Notes: a model not told the origin generated them from the letters alone. DNA of 64,000 nucleotides from Roseobacter sp. MH60115 (GCF_015644665.1 NZ_JADOBQ010000004.1:131501-195500), one strand, 5' to 3'; numbered from the stretch's first letter, positions 52,367 through 63,524 are shown. A program made the numbers and translations.

Positions 52367-55078
52367 TCAGACGAGACGCCCGTGGCAGTGTTTGAACTTT
52401 TTCCCTGATCCACAAGGGCATTGCTCGTTCCGGCCCGGGTTTCCCCAGGTTGACGGATCGTCTTCCACAAAGCCCGCTGCCGCATCGCCGCCCGATTCCG
52501 CCGCTGGTGCGGCACCCGCCGGTGCAACGGCTGCCGCATTCTGGGCCGCTGCCTGTTGGGCCCGGATCTGTTCGAGCATTTCGCGTTGCTCATCCTCGGA
52601 GAGCGGACGGATCTGCGACAGCTTCTGTGTGACGTCGGCCCGCAGACTGTCCAGCATGCCTTCGAAAAGCTGGAAGGATTCGTTCTTGTATTCGTTCAAC
52701 GGGTCACGCTGCGCATATCCGCGAAAGCCCACAACCGACCGCAGGTGTTCCAGCGTCAGCAGATGCTCGCGCCACTTGCCGTCGATGGCCTGCAGCAAAA
52801 GCTGCTTTTCGATGTTGCGCATGTTCTCGGAACCGAACAGCTCGGCCTTGCTCGCCATGAACTCGTCGGTGGCCGCGACCAGACGATCCCGGATCGCCTC
52901 ATCATCAACGCCTTCCTCTTCGACCCAGTCCATGACCGCCACATCCACGCCGAGCTGCTCTTTCACCGCCTCATAAAGGCCTTCGGAGTCCCACTGATCG
53001 GCATAGGTGTTCGGCGGCAGATGCTGGTCGATCATGTCGTCGATCACCTGGTGGCGCATGTCGGTGGTGATCTCGCTAAGGTCAGCCGCTTCCATGATGT
53101 CGCGGCGCTGGGTGAAGACCACCTTGCGCTGTTCGTTCATCACGTCATCGAACTTTAAAAGCTGCTTGCGGATGTCGAAATTGCGCCCTTCGACCTTGGC
53201 CTGCGCCCGCTCCAGCGACTTGTTGACCCAAGGGTGAATAATGGCTTCCCCCTCCTTCAGGCCGAGCGTTGTCAGCACCTTTTCGAGACGCTCGGACCCA
53301 AAAATACGCATAAGATCGTCTTCGAGGCTCAGGTAAAATGACGACCGACCGGGGTCTCCCTGACGTCCTGAACGCCCACGCAGCTGGTTGTCGATCCGGC
53401 GGCTTTCGTGGCGCTCGGAGGCCAGAACATAGAGCCCGCCAGCCTCCAGCACCTTGGATTTCTCGCCCGCATGTTCGGCTTCGACCTTGGCGCGGATTTC
53501 CTCCGGATCGGCTTCGGGATCGGCGGCGATGGCGTTCATCACCTGCATGTCCACGTTGCCGCCCAGTTGGATGTCCGTCCCGCGGCCCGCCATGTTGGTC
53601 GCAATGGTCACCGCGCCGAATTTGCCCGCGTCCGCGACGATCTGCGCTTCCTGCTCGTGCTGGCGCGCGTTCAACACGTTGTGCTTGATCCCCGCATCCG
53701 TCAGCATCTTGCTCAGCACTTCGGACTTCTCGATCGAGGTGGTGCCGACCAGCGCGGGCTGGCCCTTGGCATTGCTCTCTTTAATCTGGTCCAGCATGGC
53801 GGAGTATTTCTCGCGCACGGTGCGGTAGACCTGATCGTCGTCGTCGATCCGGGCAATCGGCTTGTTGGTCGGCACTTCGACCACACCCAGCCCGTAGATT
53901 TCCTGGAACTCTTCCGCTTCGGTCAGCGCGGTCCCGGTCATGCCTGCCAGCTTGTCATAGAGGCGGAAATAATTCTGGAAGGTCACCGAGGCCAGCGTCA
54001 CGTTCTCGGGTTTGATGGGCACGTTTTCCTTGGCCTCGATGGCCTGATGCAGGCCGTCCGACAAGCGACGCCCGGTCATCATCCGACCAGTGAATTCATC
54101 GATCAGCACCACCTCGTCATCGCGGACGATATAGTCCTTGTCGCGCTGAAACAGCTTATGCGCCCGCAGACCCTGATTGACGTGGTGCACGATGGTCGTG
54201 CTTTCCGGATCGTAGAGGGTTTGCCCCTCTTCCAGCAGCTCGCGCGACCGCAGCAGGTCTTCCAGAAATTCGTTGCCCTCATCCGTGAAGGTCACGTTCC
54301 GGGTTTTTTCATCAAGTTCGAAATGGCTGTCGTCCAGTTCCGGGATCACCACGTCGACGGTCTTGTACATCTCGGATCGGTCCTGCGCGGGACCGGAAAT
54401 GATCAAGGGCGTGCGCGCTTCGTCGATCAGGATCGAATCCACCTCGTCCACAATCGCGAAGTTGTGATGCTTCTGGAAAATCTGGCTCAGCTCGGACTTC
54501 ATGTTGTCGCGCAGATAATCAAACCCAAGCTCGTTATTCGTCGCGTAGGTGATATCGCTGCCGTAAGCGTCGCGCTTGTCCTCCTCGGACATCTCGGAAT
54601 AGGCCACGCCGGTGGTCAGGCCCAGCGCGCCGAACACCTGCCCCATCCAGGCGGCATCGCGTTTGGCGAGGTATTCGTTCACGGTGACGATATGCACACC
54701 CTTGCCGGTCAGCCCGTTCAGGTAGGCCGCGAATGTGGCGGTCAGCGTCTTGCCTTCGCCGGTCTTCTGTTCCGCGATATTGCCCTGATGCAGGAACACC
54801 GCCCCCATGAGCTGCGTGTCAAAGGCGCGCAGGCCCAGGGCCCGGCGCGCGGCTTCACGGCAGTTGGCAAAGGCTTCGGGCAGCAGGTCGTCAAGGTTTT
54901 CGCCATCCAGCGCGCGCTTGCGCAGCTCTTCGGTCTTTTCCTTGATGCCGTCGTCACTCAGTTTTTCGAACTCTGGCTCAAGCGCGTTGATCTTCTCGAT
55001 CAGCGGGCGGGTCGCTTTGACTTTGCGGTCGTTTGGTGTCCCAAAGACCTTTTTTGCGAGTGTTCCGATGCCCAGCAT
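52367..55078 (-). CDS. secA: Preprotein translocase ATPase SecA
   Basis: A 903-residue motor. Walker A is [20 protein letters not shown] (near residue 105), the DEAD-type motif is [20 protein letters not shown], and the second motor domain contains [15 protein letters not shown] and [18 protein letters not shown]. The C-terminal zinc-binding SEC-C motif is intact ([14 protein letters not shown]). An Ala-rich linker precedes it. It drives proteins through SecYEG. It is divergent from the parvulin gene across 173 bp. Confidence 0.98.
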   Translation of the reverse strand: MLGIGTLAKKVFGTPNDRKVKATRPLIEKINALEPEFEKLSDDGIKEKTEELRKRALDGENLDDLLPEAFANCREAARRALGLRAFDTQLMGAVFLHQGNIAEQKTGEGKTLTATFAAYLNGLTGKGVHIVTVNEYLAKRDAAWMGQVFGALGLTTGVAYSEMSEEDKRDAYGSDITYATNNELGFDYLRDNMKSELSQIFQKHHNFAIVDEVDSILIDEARTPLIISGPAQDRSEMYKTVDVVIPELDDSHFELDEKTRNVTFTDEGNEFLEDLLRSRELLEEGQTLYDPESTTIVHHVNQGLRAHKLFQRDKDYIVRDDEVVLIDEFTGRMMTGRRLSDGLHQAIEAKENVPIKPENVTLASVTFQNYFRLYDKLAGMTGTALTEAEEFQEIYGLGVVEVPTNKPIARIDDDDQVYRTVREKYSAMLDQIKESNAKGQPALVGTTSIEKSEVLSKMLTDAGIKHNVLNARQHEQEAQIVADAGKFGAVTIATNMAGRGTDIQLGGNVDMQVMNAIAADPEADPEEIRAKVEAEHAGEKSKVLEAGGLYVLASERHESRRIDNQLRGRSGRQGDPGRSSFYLSLEDDLMRIFGSERLEKVLTTLGLKEGEAIIHPWVNKSLERAQAKVEGRNFDIRKQLLKFDDVMNEQRKVVFTQRRDIMEAADLSEITTDMRHQVIDDMIDQHLPPNTYADQWDSEGLYEAVKEQLGVDVAVMDWVEEEGVDDEAIRDRLVAATDEFMASKAELFGSENMRNIEKQLLLQAIDGKWREHLLTLEHLRSVVGFRGYAQRDPLNEYKNESFQLFEGMLDSLRADVTQKLSQIRPLSEDEQREMLEQIRAQQAAAQNAAAVAPAGAAPAAESGGDAAAGFVEDDPSTWGNPGRNEQCPCGSGKKFKHCHGRLV

Positions 55079-55251
55079 GCGTTCTCCAGCCGAAGTTTAG
55101 GGAATGGCGCCGATTTGCTTGCTCGTCTGCGGCACAGCCCATAGATAGAAAGGGAACGCAGCACTCTGGCCGCGCCCATAGGGCGATGTAAGGGTCACGC
55201 CAAACCGTGTCAATGTCGCGCCCTGCCGTGACGCAGCCCAAGGACCAATCC

Positions 55252-56121
55252 ATGCAAAAACACCTCACCCTCATGGCCGGCGCCGCCTTGCTGGTCACAT
55301 TGGCCGCGCCGTCCTGGGCCCAGACTTCAACGGACACAAACGCAGAGCCGCCCACCGCTGAAACGGTGGTGGCCACTGTGAACGGTGTTGAGATCACGCT
55401 GGGTCACATGATCGTCGCGCGCGCCAGCCTGCCGCAGCAATATCAGCAGTTGGAGGACGAGGTCCTCTATGACGGCATTCTGGAGCAGCTGGTGCAGCAA
55501 AGCGCCCTGGCACAGAACTTCGAGGGTGACGTGCCGCTGCGGATCACCAAGTCACTGGAAAACGAGGAGCGCTCACTGCTTGCCGGCGAAGTCGTCGAGG
55601 CGGTGTTGCAGGACGCGATCACCGAAGAGGCCCTTCAGGAGCTCTATGATCGGCAATTCGGGGATATCGATCCCGAAGAGGAATATAACGCCTCCCATAT
55701 TCTGGTGGAAACCGAAGAGGCCGCCTTGGCCGTCAAGGAAACCATTGACGGGGGTGCCGATTTCGGTGCCACGGCGCGGGAAAAATCGACGGGTCCGTCC
55801 GGTCCGAATGGCGGGGAGTTGGGATGGTTTGGCCCCGGTATGATGGTGCCTGCGTTCGAGGCCGCGACCATCGCGCTTGAGGTAGGTGAGGTTTCGGCCC
55901 CGGTGCAGACCCAGTTCGGCTGGCATATCATCAAGCTCAACGAAACGCGCAAGGCAGAGATTCCGACCTTGGAAGACGTGCGGGGAGATTTGACCCAGGA
56001 GCTCAGCCAGATTGCAGCGCAGGAAGCGATCCAGGACGCCACCGAAGCTGCAGACGTCCAGGTCCCTGCTGATCTCGAAATCGATCCGGCGGTGCTGAAA
56101 CAGACTGACCTTCTGGAATAA
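55252..56121 (+). CDS. Periplasmic parvulin-type peptidyl-prolyl isomerase
   Basis: A 289-residue exported protein. The signal peptide (KHLTLMAGAALLVTLAAPSWAQ) is followed by a helical N-domain and a parvulin domain (about 145-245: YNASHILVETEEAALAVKETIDGGADFGATAREKSTGPSGPNGGELGWFGPGMMVPAFEAA, then TQFGWHIIKLNET). It resembles PpiC/PrsA-type foldases that assist exported proteins. The ATG at 55252 was chosen because the signal peptide begins there. It is divergent from secA, which supports an export-linked role. Confidence 0.9.
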   Translation: MQKHLTLMAGAALLVTLAAPSWAQTSTDTNAEPPTAETVVATVNGVEITLGHMIVARASLPQQYQQLEDEVLYDGILEQLVQQSALAQNFEGDVPLRITKSLENEERSLLAGEVVEAVLQDAITEEALQELYDRQFGDIDPEEEYNASHILVETEEAALAVKETIDGGADFGATAREKSTGPSGPNGGELGWFGPGMMVPAFEAATIALEVGEVSAPVQTQFGWHIIKLNETRKAEIPTLEDVRGDLTQELSQIAAQEAIQDATEAADVQVPADLEIDPAVLKQTDLLE

Positions 56122-56127
56122 CGCACC

Positions 56128-57354
56128 ATGGCAAAGATTTCTGCGGTTTCGCCGCTGGCGCCAGAGGCGTTTCCGGCTTTGCCCATTGTCGAGGGTGTGA
56201 CATTTGCCACCATCGCCGCGGGCGTTCGGTATCAGGGGCGCGATGACGTCATGCTGGCGTGCATGACGCCTGGCACGGCGATTGCCGGGGTCTTCACCAC
56301 CTCGGCCACACGGGCTGCACCGGTGCTGGACTGTCAGGCCAAGCTGGGCGGAGCGTCCGGATCGGCAGCTGCGTTCCTTGTCAATTCGGGCAACGCAAAC
56401 GCCTTCACCGGACGCAATGGCGAAGATGCGGTGGGGGCCATCACCCTTGCCACCGCAACCGCCTGCGATATCCCGCAAGAGCGCGTTTTCACCTCGTCGA
56501 CCGGGGTGATCGGAGAGCCCTTGCCCTTCGACCGCATCACCGCGCACCTTAGGGCTCTGGCCGAGGCGCAGGATGCCGCAGGCATCGAAGCGGCGGCGCG
56601 TGCCATCATGACAACCGACACCTTCCCCAAGGGCGCCAGCGCCACCGTCGATATTGCGGGCAGGCGCGTGACCATCGCGGGCATCGCAAAGGGCTCCGGC
56701 ATGATCGCGCCGGACATGGCGACCATGCTGGTCTACATCTTTACGGATGCGAAAATTCCGCAGGCAGAACTTCAGGCAATGGTGTCGGGTCACAATGCCT
56801 GCACCTTCAATTGCATTACCGTCGACAGTGACACCTCGACCTCCGACACGCTTCTGGTCGCGGCGACGGGTGCGTCCGGCGTGGACGTCAGCGGTGACCT
56901 GGCGTTTTCCGACGCGCTGCATGGGGTCATGCTGGACCTTGCGCATCAGGTTGTCCGCGACGGCGAAGGCGCGACGAAGTTCGTGGAGATCAGCGTCACC
57001 GGTGCCGCAACAGATGCCGACGCCAAAACGCATGCCTTATCGGTTGCCAATTCCCCGCTGGTGAAAACCGCCATCGCGGGCGAGGATCCCAACTGGGGCC
57101 GCGTGGTTATGGCCGTGGGCAAATCCGGTGCCGCAGCAGATCGCGACCTGTTGTCTATCCGGTTCGGAGACGTGGTTGTGGCGGAAAAGGGATGGGTCAG
57201 CCCGGGGTACGACGAGGCGCAGGCCGCCGCACATATGAAGGACCACGAGCTTTTCATCGGTGTGGACATCGGTTTGGGGAACGGCCGGGCCACCGTCTGG
57301 ACCTGCGATCTGACCCATGGCTACATCGACATCAACGCCGATTACCGGTCCTGA
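56128..57354 (+). CDS. argJ: Bifunctional ornithine acetyltransferase/N-acetylglutamate synthase ArgJ
   Basis: A 408-residue Ntn-type enzyme of arginine synthesis. Self-cleavage occurs before the Thr in KGSGMIAPDMATMLVYIFTDA (near residue 200), making alpha and beta chains. Other family blocks: VFTTSATRAAPV, LVNSGNANAFTGRNGEDA, VFTSSTGVIGEPLPFD and the end DLTHGYIDINADYRS. Whether it also makes acetylglutamate from acetyl-CoA depends on subtle residues that were not judged. It follows the parvulin by 6 bp and precedes mutT by 5 bp. Confidence 0.97.
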   Translation: MAKISAVSPLAPEAFPALPIVEGVTFATIAAGVRYQGRDDVMLACMTPGTAIAGVFTTSATRAAPVLDCQAKLGGASGSAAAFLVNSGNANAFTGRNGEDAVGAITLATATACDIPQERVFTSSTGVIGEPLPFDRITAHLRALAEAQDAAGIEAAARAIMTTDTFPKGASATVDIAGRRVTIAGIAKGSGMIAPDMATMLVYIFTDAKIPQAELQAMVSGHNACTFNCITVDSDTSTSDTLLVAATGASGVDVSGDLAFSDALHGVMLDLAHQVVRDGEGATKFVEISVTGAATDADAKTHALSVANSPLVKTAIAGEDPNWGRVVMAVGKSGAAADRDLLSIRFGDVVVAEKGWVSPGYDEAQAAAHMKDHELFIGVDIGLGNGRATVWTCDLTHGYIDINADYRS

Positions 57355-57359
57355 CTTCC

Positions 57360-57758
57360 ATGAAAACTGTTCTCGTTTCCGCTGTTGCCCTGATTGATGT
57401 GGATGGGCGCGTCTTGCTGGCGCAACGGCCCGAAGGCAAATCCATGGCCGGTCTCTGGGAGTTCCCGGGTGGCAAGGTCGAGCCGGGCGAGACACCCGAA
57501 GTGGCCTTGATCCGCGAGCTGGAAGAAGAGCTGGGGATCAATACATGGGCCTCCTGCCTGGCCCCGCTCACTTTCGCCAGTCACAGCTACGATGACTTCC
57601 ATCTGCTGATGCCGCTCTTTGCCTGCCGCAAGTGGGAAGGCACCCCGATGTCACGTGAAAACCAGCTGCTGAAATGGGTGCGTCCGGCGGCGCTCAGGGA
57701 CTATCCGATGCCAGCCGCTGACGTTCCGTTGATTCCCATTTTGCGCGATTGGTTGTAG
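57360..57758 (+). CDS. mutT: 8-oxo-dGTP diphosphatase MutT (Nudix)
   Basis: A 132-residue Nudix hydrolase. The Nudix box GGKVEPGETPEVALIRELEEELGI is complete (Gx5Ex7REUxEExGU). The N-terminus VSAVALIDVDGRVLLAQRPEGKSMAGLWEFPG is typical of MutT. It removes oxidised dGTP from the nucleotide pool. The ATG at 57360 directly precedes this block. It is the last gene of the parvulin-argJ-mutT run. Confidence 0.92.
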   Translation: MKTVLVSAVALIDVDGRVLLAQRPEGKSMAGLWEFPGGKVEPGETPEVALIRELEEELGINTWASCLAPLTFASHSYDDFHLLMPLFACRKWEGTPMSRENQLLKWVRPAALRDYPMPAADVPLIPILRDWL

Positions 57759-57800
57759 CAGGTCACTTTTTAGGCGACGTCATCCGCGACTTTTCGCCTA

Positions 57801-57830
57801 TTGCACGAAATCGCTTTTTTTGTTTATGGT
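57801..57830 (+). promoter_or_regulatory. Weak putative promoter in AT-rich leader
   Basis: TTGCAC (57801-57806) and TATGGT (57825-57830) with an 18-bp spacer, in a locally very AT-rich stretch before the 44-residue ORF. Confidence 0.35.
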
Positions 57831-57887
57831 AATTTAATCAAATTACGATATTTTTTTTGATGTCACTATCCTGGGGAGGAGAACGAC

Positions 57888-58022
57888 ATGTTACGGACGA
57901 TCACTCTGGGGAGTGCTGTGTCGATTCAGGGACTTTACGTGCGGGCGTTGCCCGATGGGCGTATCGTCGTGAAAGTAGATGACACAAGCTATACTGGCGC
58001 GCCGGTCACCAAAGCCGCCTGA
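57888..58022 (+). CDS. Small 44-residue protein of unknown function
   Basis: A short ORF starting MLRTITLGSAVSIQGLYVRA and ending TGAPVTKAA. Strong support comes from its signals: GGGGAGGAG at ideal spacing before the ATG, its own AT-rich leader with a weak promoter, and a strong terminator right after it. The sequence alternates hydrophobic and polar residues (GLYVRALPDGRIVVKV), suggesting a small beta-structure. I have the impression of similar short ORFs in other Rhodobacterales, but this could not be checked. It converges on infB. Confidence 0.65.
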   Translation: MLRTITLGSAVSIQGLYVRALPDGRIVVKVDDTSYTGAPVTKAA

Positions 58023-58043
58023 TAGAGCACTCAAACACACACG

Positions 58044-58077
58044 AAAAAGGGAACAGCGTTCGCGCTGTTCCCTTTTT
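58044..58077 (+). terminator. Bidirectional Rho-independent terminator
   Basis: A 15-bp perfect stem (AAAAAGGGAACAGCG with CGCTGTTCCCTTTTT) closed by a TTCG tetraloop. The A-run on one side and T-run on the other let it work in both directions: for the 44-residue ORF on the plus strand and for the rimP-nusA-infB operon on the minus strand, whose last stop is 20 bp away. Confidence 0.95.
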
Positions 58078-58096
58078 TGTTTTATAAAGCTGATAC

Positions 58097-60568
58097 TTAG
58101 CTCAGGGTCCGCGTGATTTCCTCGCGCTCGAAAATCTCGATCACGTCGTCGGCACGGATATCGTCGTAGTTTTCGAACGCCATACCGCATTCCTGACCGG
58201 ACTGAACTTCCGCCACTTCGTCCTTGAAACGCTTGAGCGTTTTCAGCGTGCCTTCGTGGATCACCACGTTGTCGCGCAGCAAACGGACCCCGGCAGACCG
58301 GCGTGCAACGCCTTCCGTCACCAGACAACCGGCCACTTTACCGACGCCGGTCACCTTGAAGACTTCCTTGATCGTCGCATAGCCGATGAAGTTCTCGCGG
58401 ATTTCCGCGCTGAGTAGGCCAGAAGCCGCCGCTTTCACGTCATCCACAAGATCATAGATCACCGAGTAGTAGCGGATCTCCACACCCTTCTGATTCGCGG
58501 TGTTCCGCGCAGAGGCATTTGCCCGCACGTTGAAACCCATGATCGGAGCACCCGATGCTTCGGCCAGACCCACATCGGTTTCGGTGATGGCGCCGACACC
58601 CGAATGCAGCACGCGCACGCGCACCTCTTCGTTGCCGATTTTTTCCATCGCCTGGACGATCGCCTCGGCAGAGCCCTGCACATCGGCTTTGACCAGAATG
58701 GGCAACTCGTTGACGTTCTCATCCGCCTTGGCGTTTGCCATCAGCTGTTCGAGCGTCGTCGCCGCCCCAGCCGCCGCGCGTTTGTCCTTCGCGGCCTGCT
58801 CGCGATACTCAGCGATCTCGCGGGCCTGCGCTTCGGTCTCGGTCACGTTCAGCACGTCACCCGCTTCGGGCGTACCGTTCAGACCCAACACCTCGACAGG
58901 CACCGAAGGTCCGGCCTCTTTCACGCGGTCGCCCTGATCGTTGATCAGCGCACGGACCTTACCGTATTGCTCGCCCACGACGAAGATATCGCCCTGGCGC
59001 AACGTGCCGTTCTGAACCAGAACGGTGGCCACGGGCCCACGACCCACGTCCAGCTGCGCTTCGATCACCGCACCCTGTGCCGCACGATCCGGGTTCGCCT
59101 TCAGCTCAAGGATTTCCGCCTGAAGCGCGATGGCCTCCAGCAGTTCATCCAGACCCTGACCGGTGATCGCGGAAACTTCAACGTCCTGCACTTCACCAGA
59201 CATCTTCTCGACGATAACCTCGTGCTGCAGCAGGTCGGTCCGAACCCTGTCCGGATCAGCCGCCGGGCGGTCAATCTTGTTGATCGCCACGATCATCGGC
59301 ACTTCGGCTGCCTTCGCGTGGTTGATGGCCTCGATGGTCTGCGGCATCACGGCGTCATCCGCCGCCACAACCAGAACCACGATATCCGTCACCTGCGCCC
59401 CGCGGGACCGCATCGACGTAAAGGCCGCGTGGCCCGGCGTATCGAGGAAGCTCAGCAGCTGACCGCCATCGGTTTTCACCTGATAGGCGCCGATGTGCTG
59501 CGTGATCCCGCCCGCTTCACCGGCAACAACCTTGGCGTTGCGGATCGCATCGAGCAGCGAGGTTTTACCGTGGTCAACGTGGCCCATGATGGTGATGACC
59601 GGGGGCCGCGATTTGAGATCCTTGTCGTCGTCTTCGACTTCCTTGATCACGTCTTCCACGTCCGCATCGGACACGCGGACCACTTTGTGGCCGAATTCCT
59701 CGACAATCAGTTCGGCGGTATCCGCATCGATGGTCTGGTTCTGCGTGACCATCATGCCGTTGTTCATCAGCGCCTTGACGACCTCGCCAACCTTTTCGGA
59801 CATCCGGTTGGCCAGTTCGGAGACGACAATCGCCTCGGGCACCTGCACGTCGCGGACGACCTTTTCGCGCTCAACCGTGCCGCCCATCGCTTTCTGACGT
59901 GCCCGTTCCTGCTTGCGCTTCATCGCGGCCATGGAGCGTTGACGCCCGCCTTCACCGCCAGACAGCGCCTGGTTCAATGTCAGCTTGCCCGACCGGCGGT
60001 TGTCGTCGCCGCCCTTGCCGCGCTTGTTGTCGCGGTCGCGGTCCTGCTGCTTGCGCGGTGCCGCTTCCGGCGCCTTGGTGCTGGTGGGGCGGGCAACAAC
60101 GGGTTCTTCAACCGGCGCCGCAGCCGCCTTGGCCGCCGCTTCGGCTTCCTGCTTGCGGCGTTCGTCCTCTTCGGCCTTGGCCTTGAGGCTTTCCTCGCGC
60201 TCGCGTTCCTGCTGCTCTTTCGCTTCCTGTTCGGCACGGCGACGCTCGCGGTCTTCGGCGCGCGCCTTTTCTTCTGCTTCACGCGCCGCGGCCTCTTCGA
60301 CCTCACGCGCCTTGGCAGCCTGAACAGCCTTCAGGCGGCGGTCCATCTCCGCATCGGAAATACCCGCCGGACGCCGGGACGGATCACCTGTGGCAGCGCC
60401 GCCCGATCCGGTTTTACCCGCACCCGGTTTCGGCACCACAACGCGCTTGCGCTTGGTCTCCACCACGACGTTTTTGGTCCGTCCGTGGCTAAAGCTCTGC
60501 TTTACGTTGCCCGGACGCGCGCCACCGCCACGCAGACCCAATGTTTTCTTGCCGTCAGTATCGCTCAT
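58097..60568 (-). CDS. infB: Translation initiation factor IF-2
   Basis: An 823-residue GTPase. The N-terminal part (about 1-220) is charged and low complexity (repeated Ala/Glu/Lys/Arg, for example [20 protein letters not shown]). The G domain starts [20 protein letters not shown] (about 325-345) and has DTPGHAAF and NKIDRP. Domains II to IV follow to LSRTITEEREFIE-like end residues ([11 protein letters not shown]). It places initiator tRNA on the ribosome. It is the last gene of the rimP-nusA-ylxR operon and ends at the bidirectional terminator. Confidence 0.97.
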   Translation of the reverse strand: MSDTDGKKTLGLRGGGARPGNVKQSFSHGRTKNVVVETKRKRVVVPKPGAGKTGSGGAATGDPSRRPAGISDAEMDRRLKAVQAAKAREVEEAAAREAEEKARAEDRERRRAEQEAKEQQEREREESLKAKAEEDERRKQEAEAAAKAAAAPVEEPVVARPTSTKAPEAAPRKQQDRDRDNKRGKGGDDNRRSGKLTLNQALSGGEGGRQRSMAAMKRKQERARQKAMGGTVEREKVVRDVQVPEAIVVSELANRMSEKVGEVVKALMNNGMMVTQNQTIDADTAELIVEEFGHKVVRVSDADVEDVIKEVEDDDKDLKSRPPVITIMGHVDHGKTSLLDAIRNAKVVAGEAGGITQHIGAYQVKTDGGQLLSFLDTPGHAAFTSMRSRGAQVTDIVVLVVAADDAVMPQTIEAINHAKAAEVPMIVAINKIDRPAADPDRVRTDLLQHEVIVEKMSGEVQDVEVSAITGQGLDELLEAIALQAEILELKANPDRAAQGAVIEAQLDVGRGPVATVLVQNGTLRQGDIFVVGEQYGKVRALINDQGDRVKEAGPSVPVEVLGLNGTPEAGDVLNVTETEAQAREIAEYREQAAKDKRAAAGAATTLEQLMANAKADENVNELPILVKADVQGSAEAIVQAMEKIGNEEVRVRVLHSGVGAITETDVGLAEASGAPIMGFNVRANASARNTANQKGVEIRYYSVIYDLVDDVKAAASGLLSAEIRENFIGYATIKEVFKVTGVGKVAGCLVTEGVARRSAGVRLLRDNVVIHEGTLKTLKRFKDEVAEVQSGQECGMAFENYDDIRADDVIEIFEREEITRTLS

Positions 60569-60577
60569 GAAGCTCGT

Positions 60578-61198
60578 CTATCCTTTCGAGTGGCCGTTGC
60601 CACCCTCGTTTTCGCGCACGCCTTTAAGTCGGTTGGCTTCCTCTACAACACGTTGCGTGAGTCCACCAGAGGCGAGCGCCCCATGTATCACAGTTTGACG
60701 TCCGAATGCCAAACCCAATTCGTCTGCCGTCAGCCAGCCGATGTAATGGCCATAGTGCGGCGTGCTCAATTTCGATTTCCCACGTCCCGATCCATCAACT
60801 GCCTGGATCAGAACTTCGGCCTCTTCCATCTGAAGCCAGCTTTTGACCTTTTCGTACCCGGCGACGGCCTTACCGGCCTTGCGTTGCAGAGAAATGAGGT
60901 CGATCACCCGGCGCGCCAGCTGCCGTTCCACTTCCCCCACCAAGTCCTCTGGCACCGTCACCGGTTGCTTTGCACCGCGGGCAAAGAGGCGCTTTTGAAC
61001 CGCTTTTTCAAGCGCGCCCCTGTCCGCCGCCACATAGATCCCGCGCCCGGGCAGTTTGCCCAGAACATCCGGCACAATCTGCCCCTCTGGACCGGCCACA
61101 AAGCGGATCAGCCCATATTTTGGCTGCACCTCGCCTGTGGCAATACACTTGCGATCCGGACCGTCCGTGCGGTCTTTTGGAGCGCCACCGCGACCCAT
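60578..61198 (-). CDS. YlxR-L7Ae fusion RNA-binding protein
   Basis: A 206-residue protein. The N-terminal YlxR (DUF448) domain has DRKCIATGEVQPKYGLIRFVAGPEGQIVPDVLGKLPGRGIYV (from about 17). The C-terminal part (about 100-206) resembles an L7Ae/L30e-type RNA-binding fold (LISLQRKAGKAVAGYEKVKSWLQ). In Gram-positive bacteria these are two separate genes of the same operon (ylxR and ylxQ); here they are fused. The ATG at 61198 was chosen because it directly precedes the conserved region; an open frame continues 38 codons upstream into nusA. It lies between nusA and infB. Confidence 0.88.
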   Translation of the reverse strand: MGRGGAPKDRTDGPDRKCIATGEVQPKYGLIRFVAGPEGQIVPDVLGKLPGRGIYVAADRGALEKAVQKRLFARGAKQPVTVPEDLVGEVERQLARRVIDLISLQRKAGKAVAGYEKVKSWLQMEEAEVLIQAVDGSGRGKSKLSTPHYGHYIGWLTADELGLAFGRQTVIHGALASGGLTQRVVEEANRLKGVRENEGGNGHSKG

Positions 61199-61220
61199 CA
61201 GCTGACCCCGAGGCCTGAGA

Positions 61221-62840
61221 TCAGGCCTCGGCCTCCTCGGCGTCTGCCGCTTCCAACTCTTCTTCGGCCTCGGCCTCCAGATCGGCCGGATCGACCCAGC
61301 CCAACATGACACGTGCGGTCATGATCAGATCCTGCGCCTCTTCCAGCGAGACATCAAAGGGCTCCAGAACACCGTCATCCTTGACACGCTCGCCGTCGAT
61401 GGTTGTCCATCCGCCAGCCAGCTCCCAGTCGGCGCAGGTGGCGAAGTCTTCCAGCGTCTTCACGTCATCCTTGGCAAGCGCCTCAATCATCTGGGGTGTG
61501 AGACCCTCGAATTCAACCAGGCTGTCCTCGACACCCATGCTGCGGGCATTCTCAAGGGCCGCCTTGTTCTGGGCTTCCAGCACATCGCGGGCACGGGCCT
61601 GCAACTCGTTCGCGGTGTCTTCGTCCACACCGTCGATGACAAGCAGCTCGTCGAGCTCGACATAGGCCACCTCTTCGAGGTTCGAGAAACCTTCCGACAC
61701 GAGAAGCTGTGCGAAGAATTCGTCCAGGTCCAGGTTATCGACAAAGAGCTTGGTGCGCAGTTCGAACTCGGCCTGACGGCGCGCGCTCTCCTGCTCCTCG
61801 GTCATGATGTCGATGTCGAGCCCGGTCAGCTGGCTGGCCAGACGCACGTTCTGACCGCGACGGCCAATAGCGAGGCTCAGCTGCTCTTCCGGAACCACAA
61901 CTTCGATCTTGCCCGCTTCCTCGTCGAGGACCACCTTGCTGACTTCCGCAGGCTGCAACGCATTCACCAGGAACGTGGGCTGGTCTTCGTTCCACGGAAT
62001 AATGTCGATTTTCTCGCCCTGCAGCTCGTTCACAACGGCCTGCACACGAGACCCCCGCATACCGACGCAGGCACCCACCGGGTCAATCGACCCGTCATAA
62101 GAAATCACTGCAATCTTCGCCCGGGACCCCGGATCACGGGCCACCGCCTTGATCTCGATGATGCCGTCGTAGATTTCGGGCACTTCCATCTTGAAGAGCT
62201 CCGCCATGAATTCCGGTGCCGTACGGCTGAGGAAAATCTGCGGGCCGCGCTGCTCGCGGCGCACGTCCTTGATGTAGACGCGGATGCGGTCATTGGGGCG
62301 GTAGCTTTCGCGGCCAATCTTCTCGTTGCGGCGCAGGATCGCCTCACCGGCGCCCACGTCGACGATGACGTTGCCGTATTCCTCGCGTTTGACGAGACCG
62401 TTGATGATGGTGCCCGCGCGGTCCTTGAATTCCTCGAACTGACGGTCCCGCTCGGCTTCGCGCACCTTCTGCAGGATCACCTGTTTCGCGGATTGCGCGG
62501 CGATGCGGCCCATCTCCACGGGCGGGACTTCCTCGATGAACTCCTGCCCGACTTCGGGGTTTTCCATGTACTGCTTGGCCTGCTCGACCGTGAATTCGGC
62601 CTGATAATTCTCCAGCTCTTCATCCTCGACCACGGTGCGCACGCGGGTGAACGTGGCGCGGCCGGTCTTGCGGTCGATGGAGACGCGAATATCCATCTCC
62701 GCGCCGTAGCGGGACTTGGCCGCGCGGGCGAGCGATTCTTCCATCGCCTCGACCACCAGACCGGGGTCGATCATCTTTTCGCGGGCCACGGCCTCAGCCG
62801 TTTGCAGCAGTTCAAGCTGGTTTGCAGAAGTAATTGCCAT
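61221..62840 (-). CDS. nusA: Transcription termination/antitermination factor NusA
   Basis: A 539-residue factor: N-terminal RNA polymerase-binding domain (residues 1-125), S1 domain ([29 protein letters not shown]), two KH domains ([29 protein letters not shown] and [18 protein letters not shown]), then two C-terminal acidic repeats ([31 protein letters not shown] and the [21 protein letters not shown] region) and an acidic tail. NusA modulates pausing and intrinsic termination, which matters for the terminator in its own operon leader. It begins right after rimP (0-bp gap). Confidence 0.97.
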   Translation of the reverse strand: MAITSANQLELLQTAEAVAREKMIDPGLVVEAMEESLARAAKSRYGAEMDIRVSIDRKTGRATFTRVRTVVEDEELENYQAEFTVEQAKQYMENPEVGQEFIEEVPPVEMGRIAAQSAKQVILQKVREAERDRQFEEFKDRAGTIINGLVKREEYGNVIVDVGAGEAILRRNEKIGRESYRPNDRIRVYIKDVRREQRGPQIFLSRTAPEFMAELFKMEVPEIYDGIIEIKAVARDPGSRAKIAVISYDGSIDPVGACVGMRGSRVQAVVNELQGEKIDIIPWNEDQPTFLVNALQPAEVSKVVLDEEAGKIEVVVPEEQLSLAIGRRGQNVRLASQLTGLDIDIMTEEQESARRQAEFELRTKLFVDNLDLDEFFAQLLVSEGFSNLEEVAYVELDELLVIDGVDEDTANELQARARDVLEAQNKAALENARSMGVEDSLVEFEGLTPQMIEALAKDDVKTLEDFATCADWELAGGWTTIDGERVKDDGVLEPFDVSLEEAQDLIMTARVMLGWVDPADLEAEAEEELEAADAEEAEA

Positions 62841-63431
62841 TTATTGGTCTCCCTCAGCGGAATTCTCCGATGACACCTCATCGGAAATTTCGTCAAATTT
62901 CGTCTCGTCAATTGCGCCGCTTGCTTTGCGCTGGCGCAGCATTTCCTTGATCAGATCGTCCGTCAGCACCAGTTTCGCATCCGACAGCCAGTCGAATTTC
63001 AAACCGATGGTGCCTTCGGCGACATTGATCAGAACTTCGTCGTCCTCAATGCCTGCCAACTCGCCCTTGAAGCGGCGGCGGCCGTCAATCATCTCGCCCG
63101 TCTCGATCTTGGCCTCATAGCCTTCGAACATCTCGAAGTCCTTGAGCCGTGTCAGCGGACGGTCGATCCCGGGGCTGGACACCTCTAGCGTATATTCGTC
63201 GAGAATAGGGTCTTCGACATCGAGAATAGCGCTAACCGCCTGGCTGATCTCGGCGCAATCATCGACCTCGATACCGCCGTCGGGCTTGTCGGCCATAATC
63301 TGCAGGATCGTGGATTTCCCCGACATCAGGCGCACGCGCACCAGTTCAAACCCCATATCCTCGATCACCGGGGTGATGATCTCGGCCATGCGGCGATCAA
63401 TGGCAGCTTTTGCAATCAGGTCGTTTGTCAT
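62841..63431 (-). CDS. rimP: Ribosome maturation factor RimP
   Basis: A 196-residue protein for 30S subunit maturation: [59 protein letters not shown] (from about 17) and [21 protein letters not shown] are typical. The ATG at 63431 has GAAAG upstream; a GTG at 63446, five codons earlier, is an alternative and lies right after the T-run of the leader terminator. It is the first gene of the operon. Its last base abuts nusA. Confidence 0.95.
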   Translation of the reverse strand: MTNDLIAKAAIDRRMAEIITPVIEDMGFELVRVRLMSGKSTILQIMADKPDGGIEVDDCAEISQAVSAILDVEDPILDEYTLEVSSPGIDRPLTRLKDFEMFEGYEAKIETGEMIDGRRRFKGELAGIEDDEVLINVAEGTIGLKFDWLSDAKLVLTDDLIKEMLRQRKASGAIDETKFDEISDEVSSENSAEGDQ

Positions 63432-63446
63432 CAGTCTTTCAGGCAC

Positions 63447-63469
63447 AAAAAAACGGGCGCGCGGCCCGT
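63447..63469 (-). terminator. Intrinsic terminator in the rimP leader (attenuator candidate)
   Basis: On the minus strand, ACGGGC-CGCGC-GCCCGT (63469 to 63453) followed by a run of seven T ending at 63447. It lies 15 bp before the rimP ATG and downstream of the promoter at 63525-63553, so transcripts from that promoter must pass it to reach rimP. It would also stop transcripts arriving from the binding-protein gene further upstream. Confidence 0.8.
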
Positions 63470-63524
63470 ATCGTGTTTCGGTGGTGCGTCTGGTTTGGAC
63501 CCGAACGCGCCGCTGTTACCGCAG

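Noticed and set aside
53408-55144. A 578-codon open frame antisense to secA
   Set aside because: secA is unambiguous on the minus strand over the same bases; the plus-strand translation is low in Lys/Asp/Asn and matches no family.
55573-57033. A 486-codon open frame antisense to the parvulin and argJ genes
   Set aside because: Both plus-strand genes are well supported by motifs; the antisense frame spans their junction and has no domain.
58604-61309. A 901-codon open frame on the plus strand, antisense to infB and ylxR
   Set aside because: It mirrors clearly recognised genes on the other strand; its composition (runs of Arg, His, Leu) is that of a GC-rich shadow frame and it has no recognisable domain.
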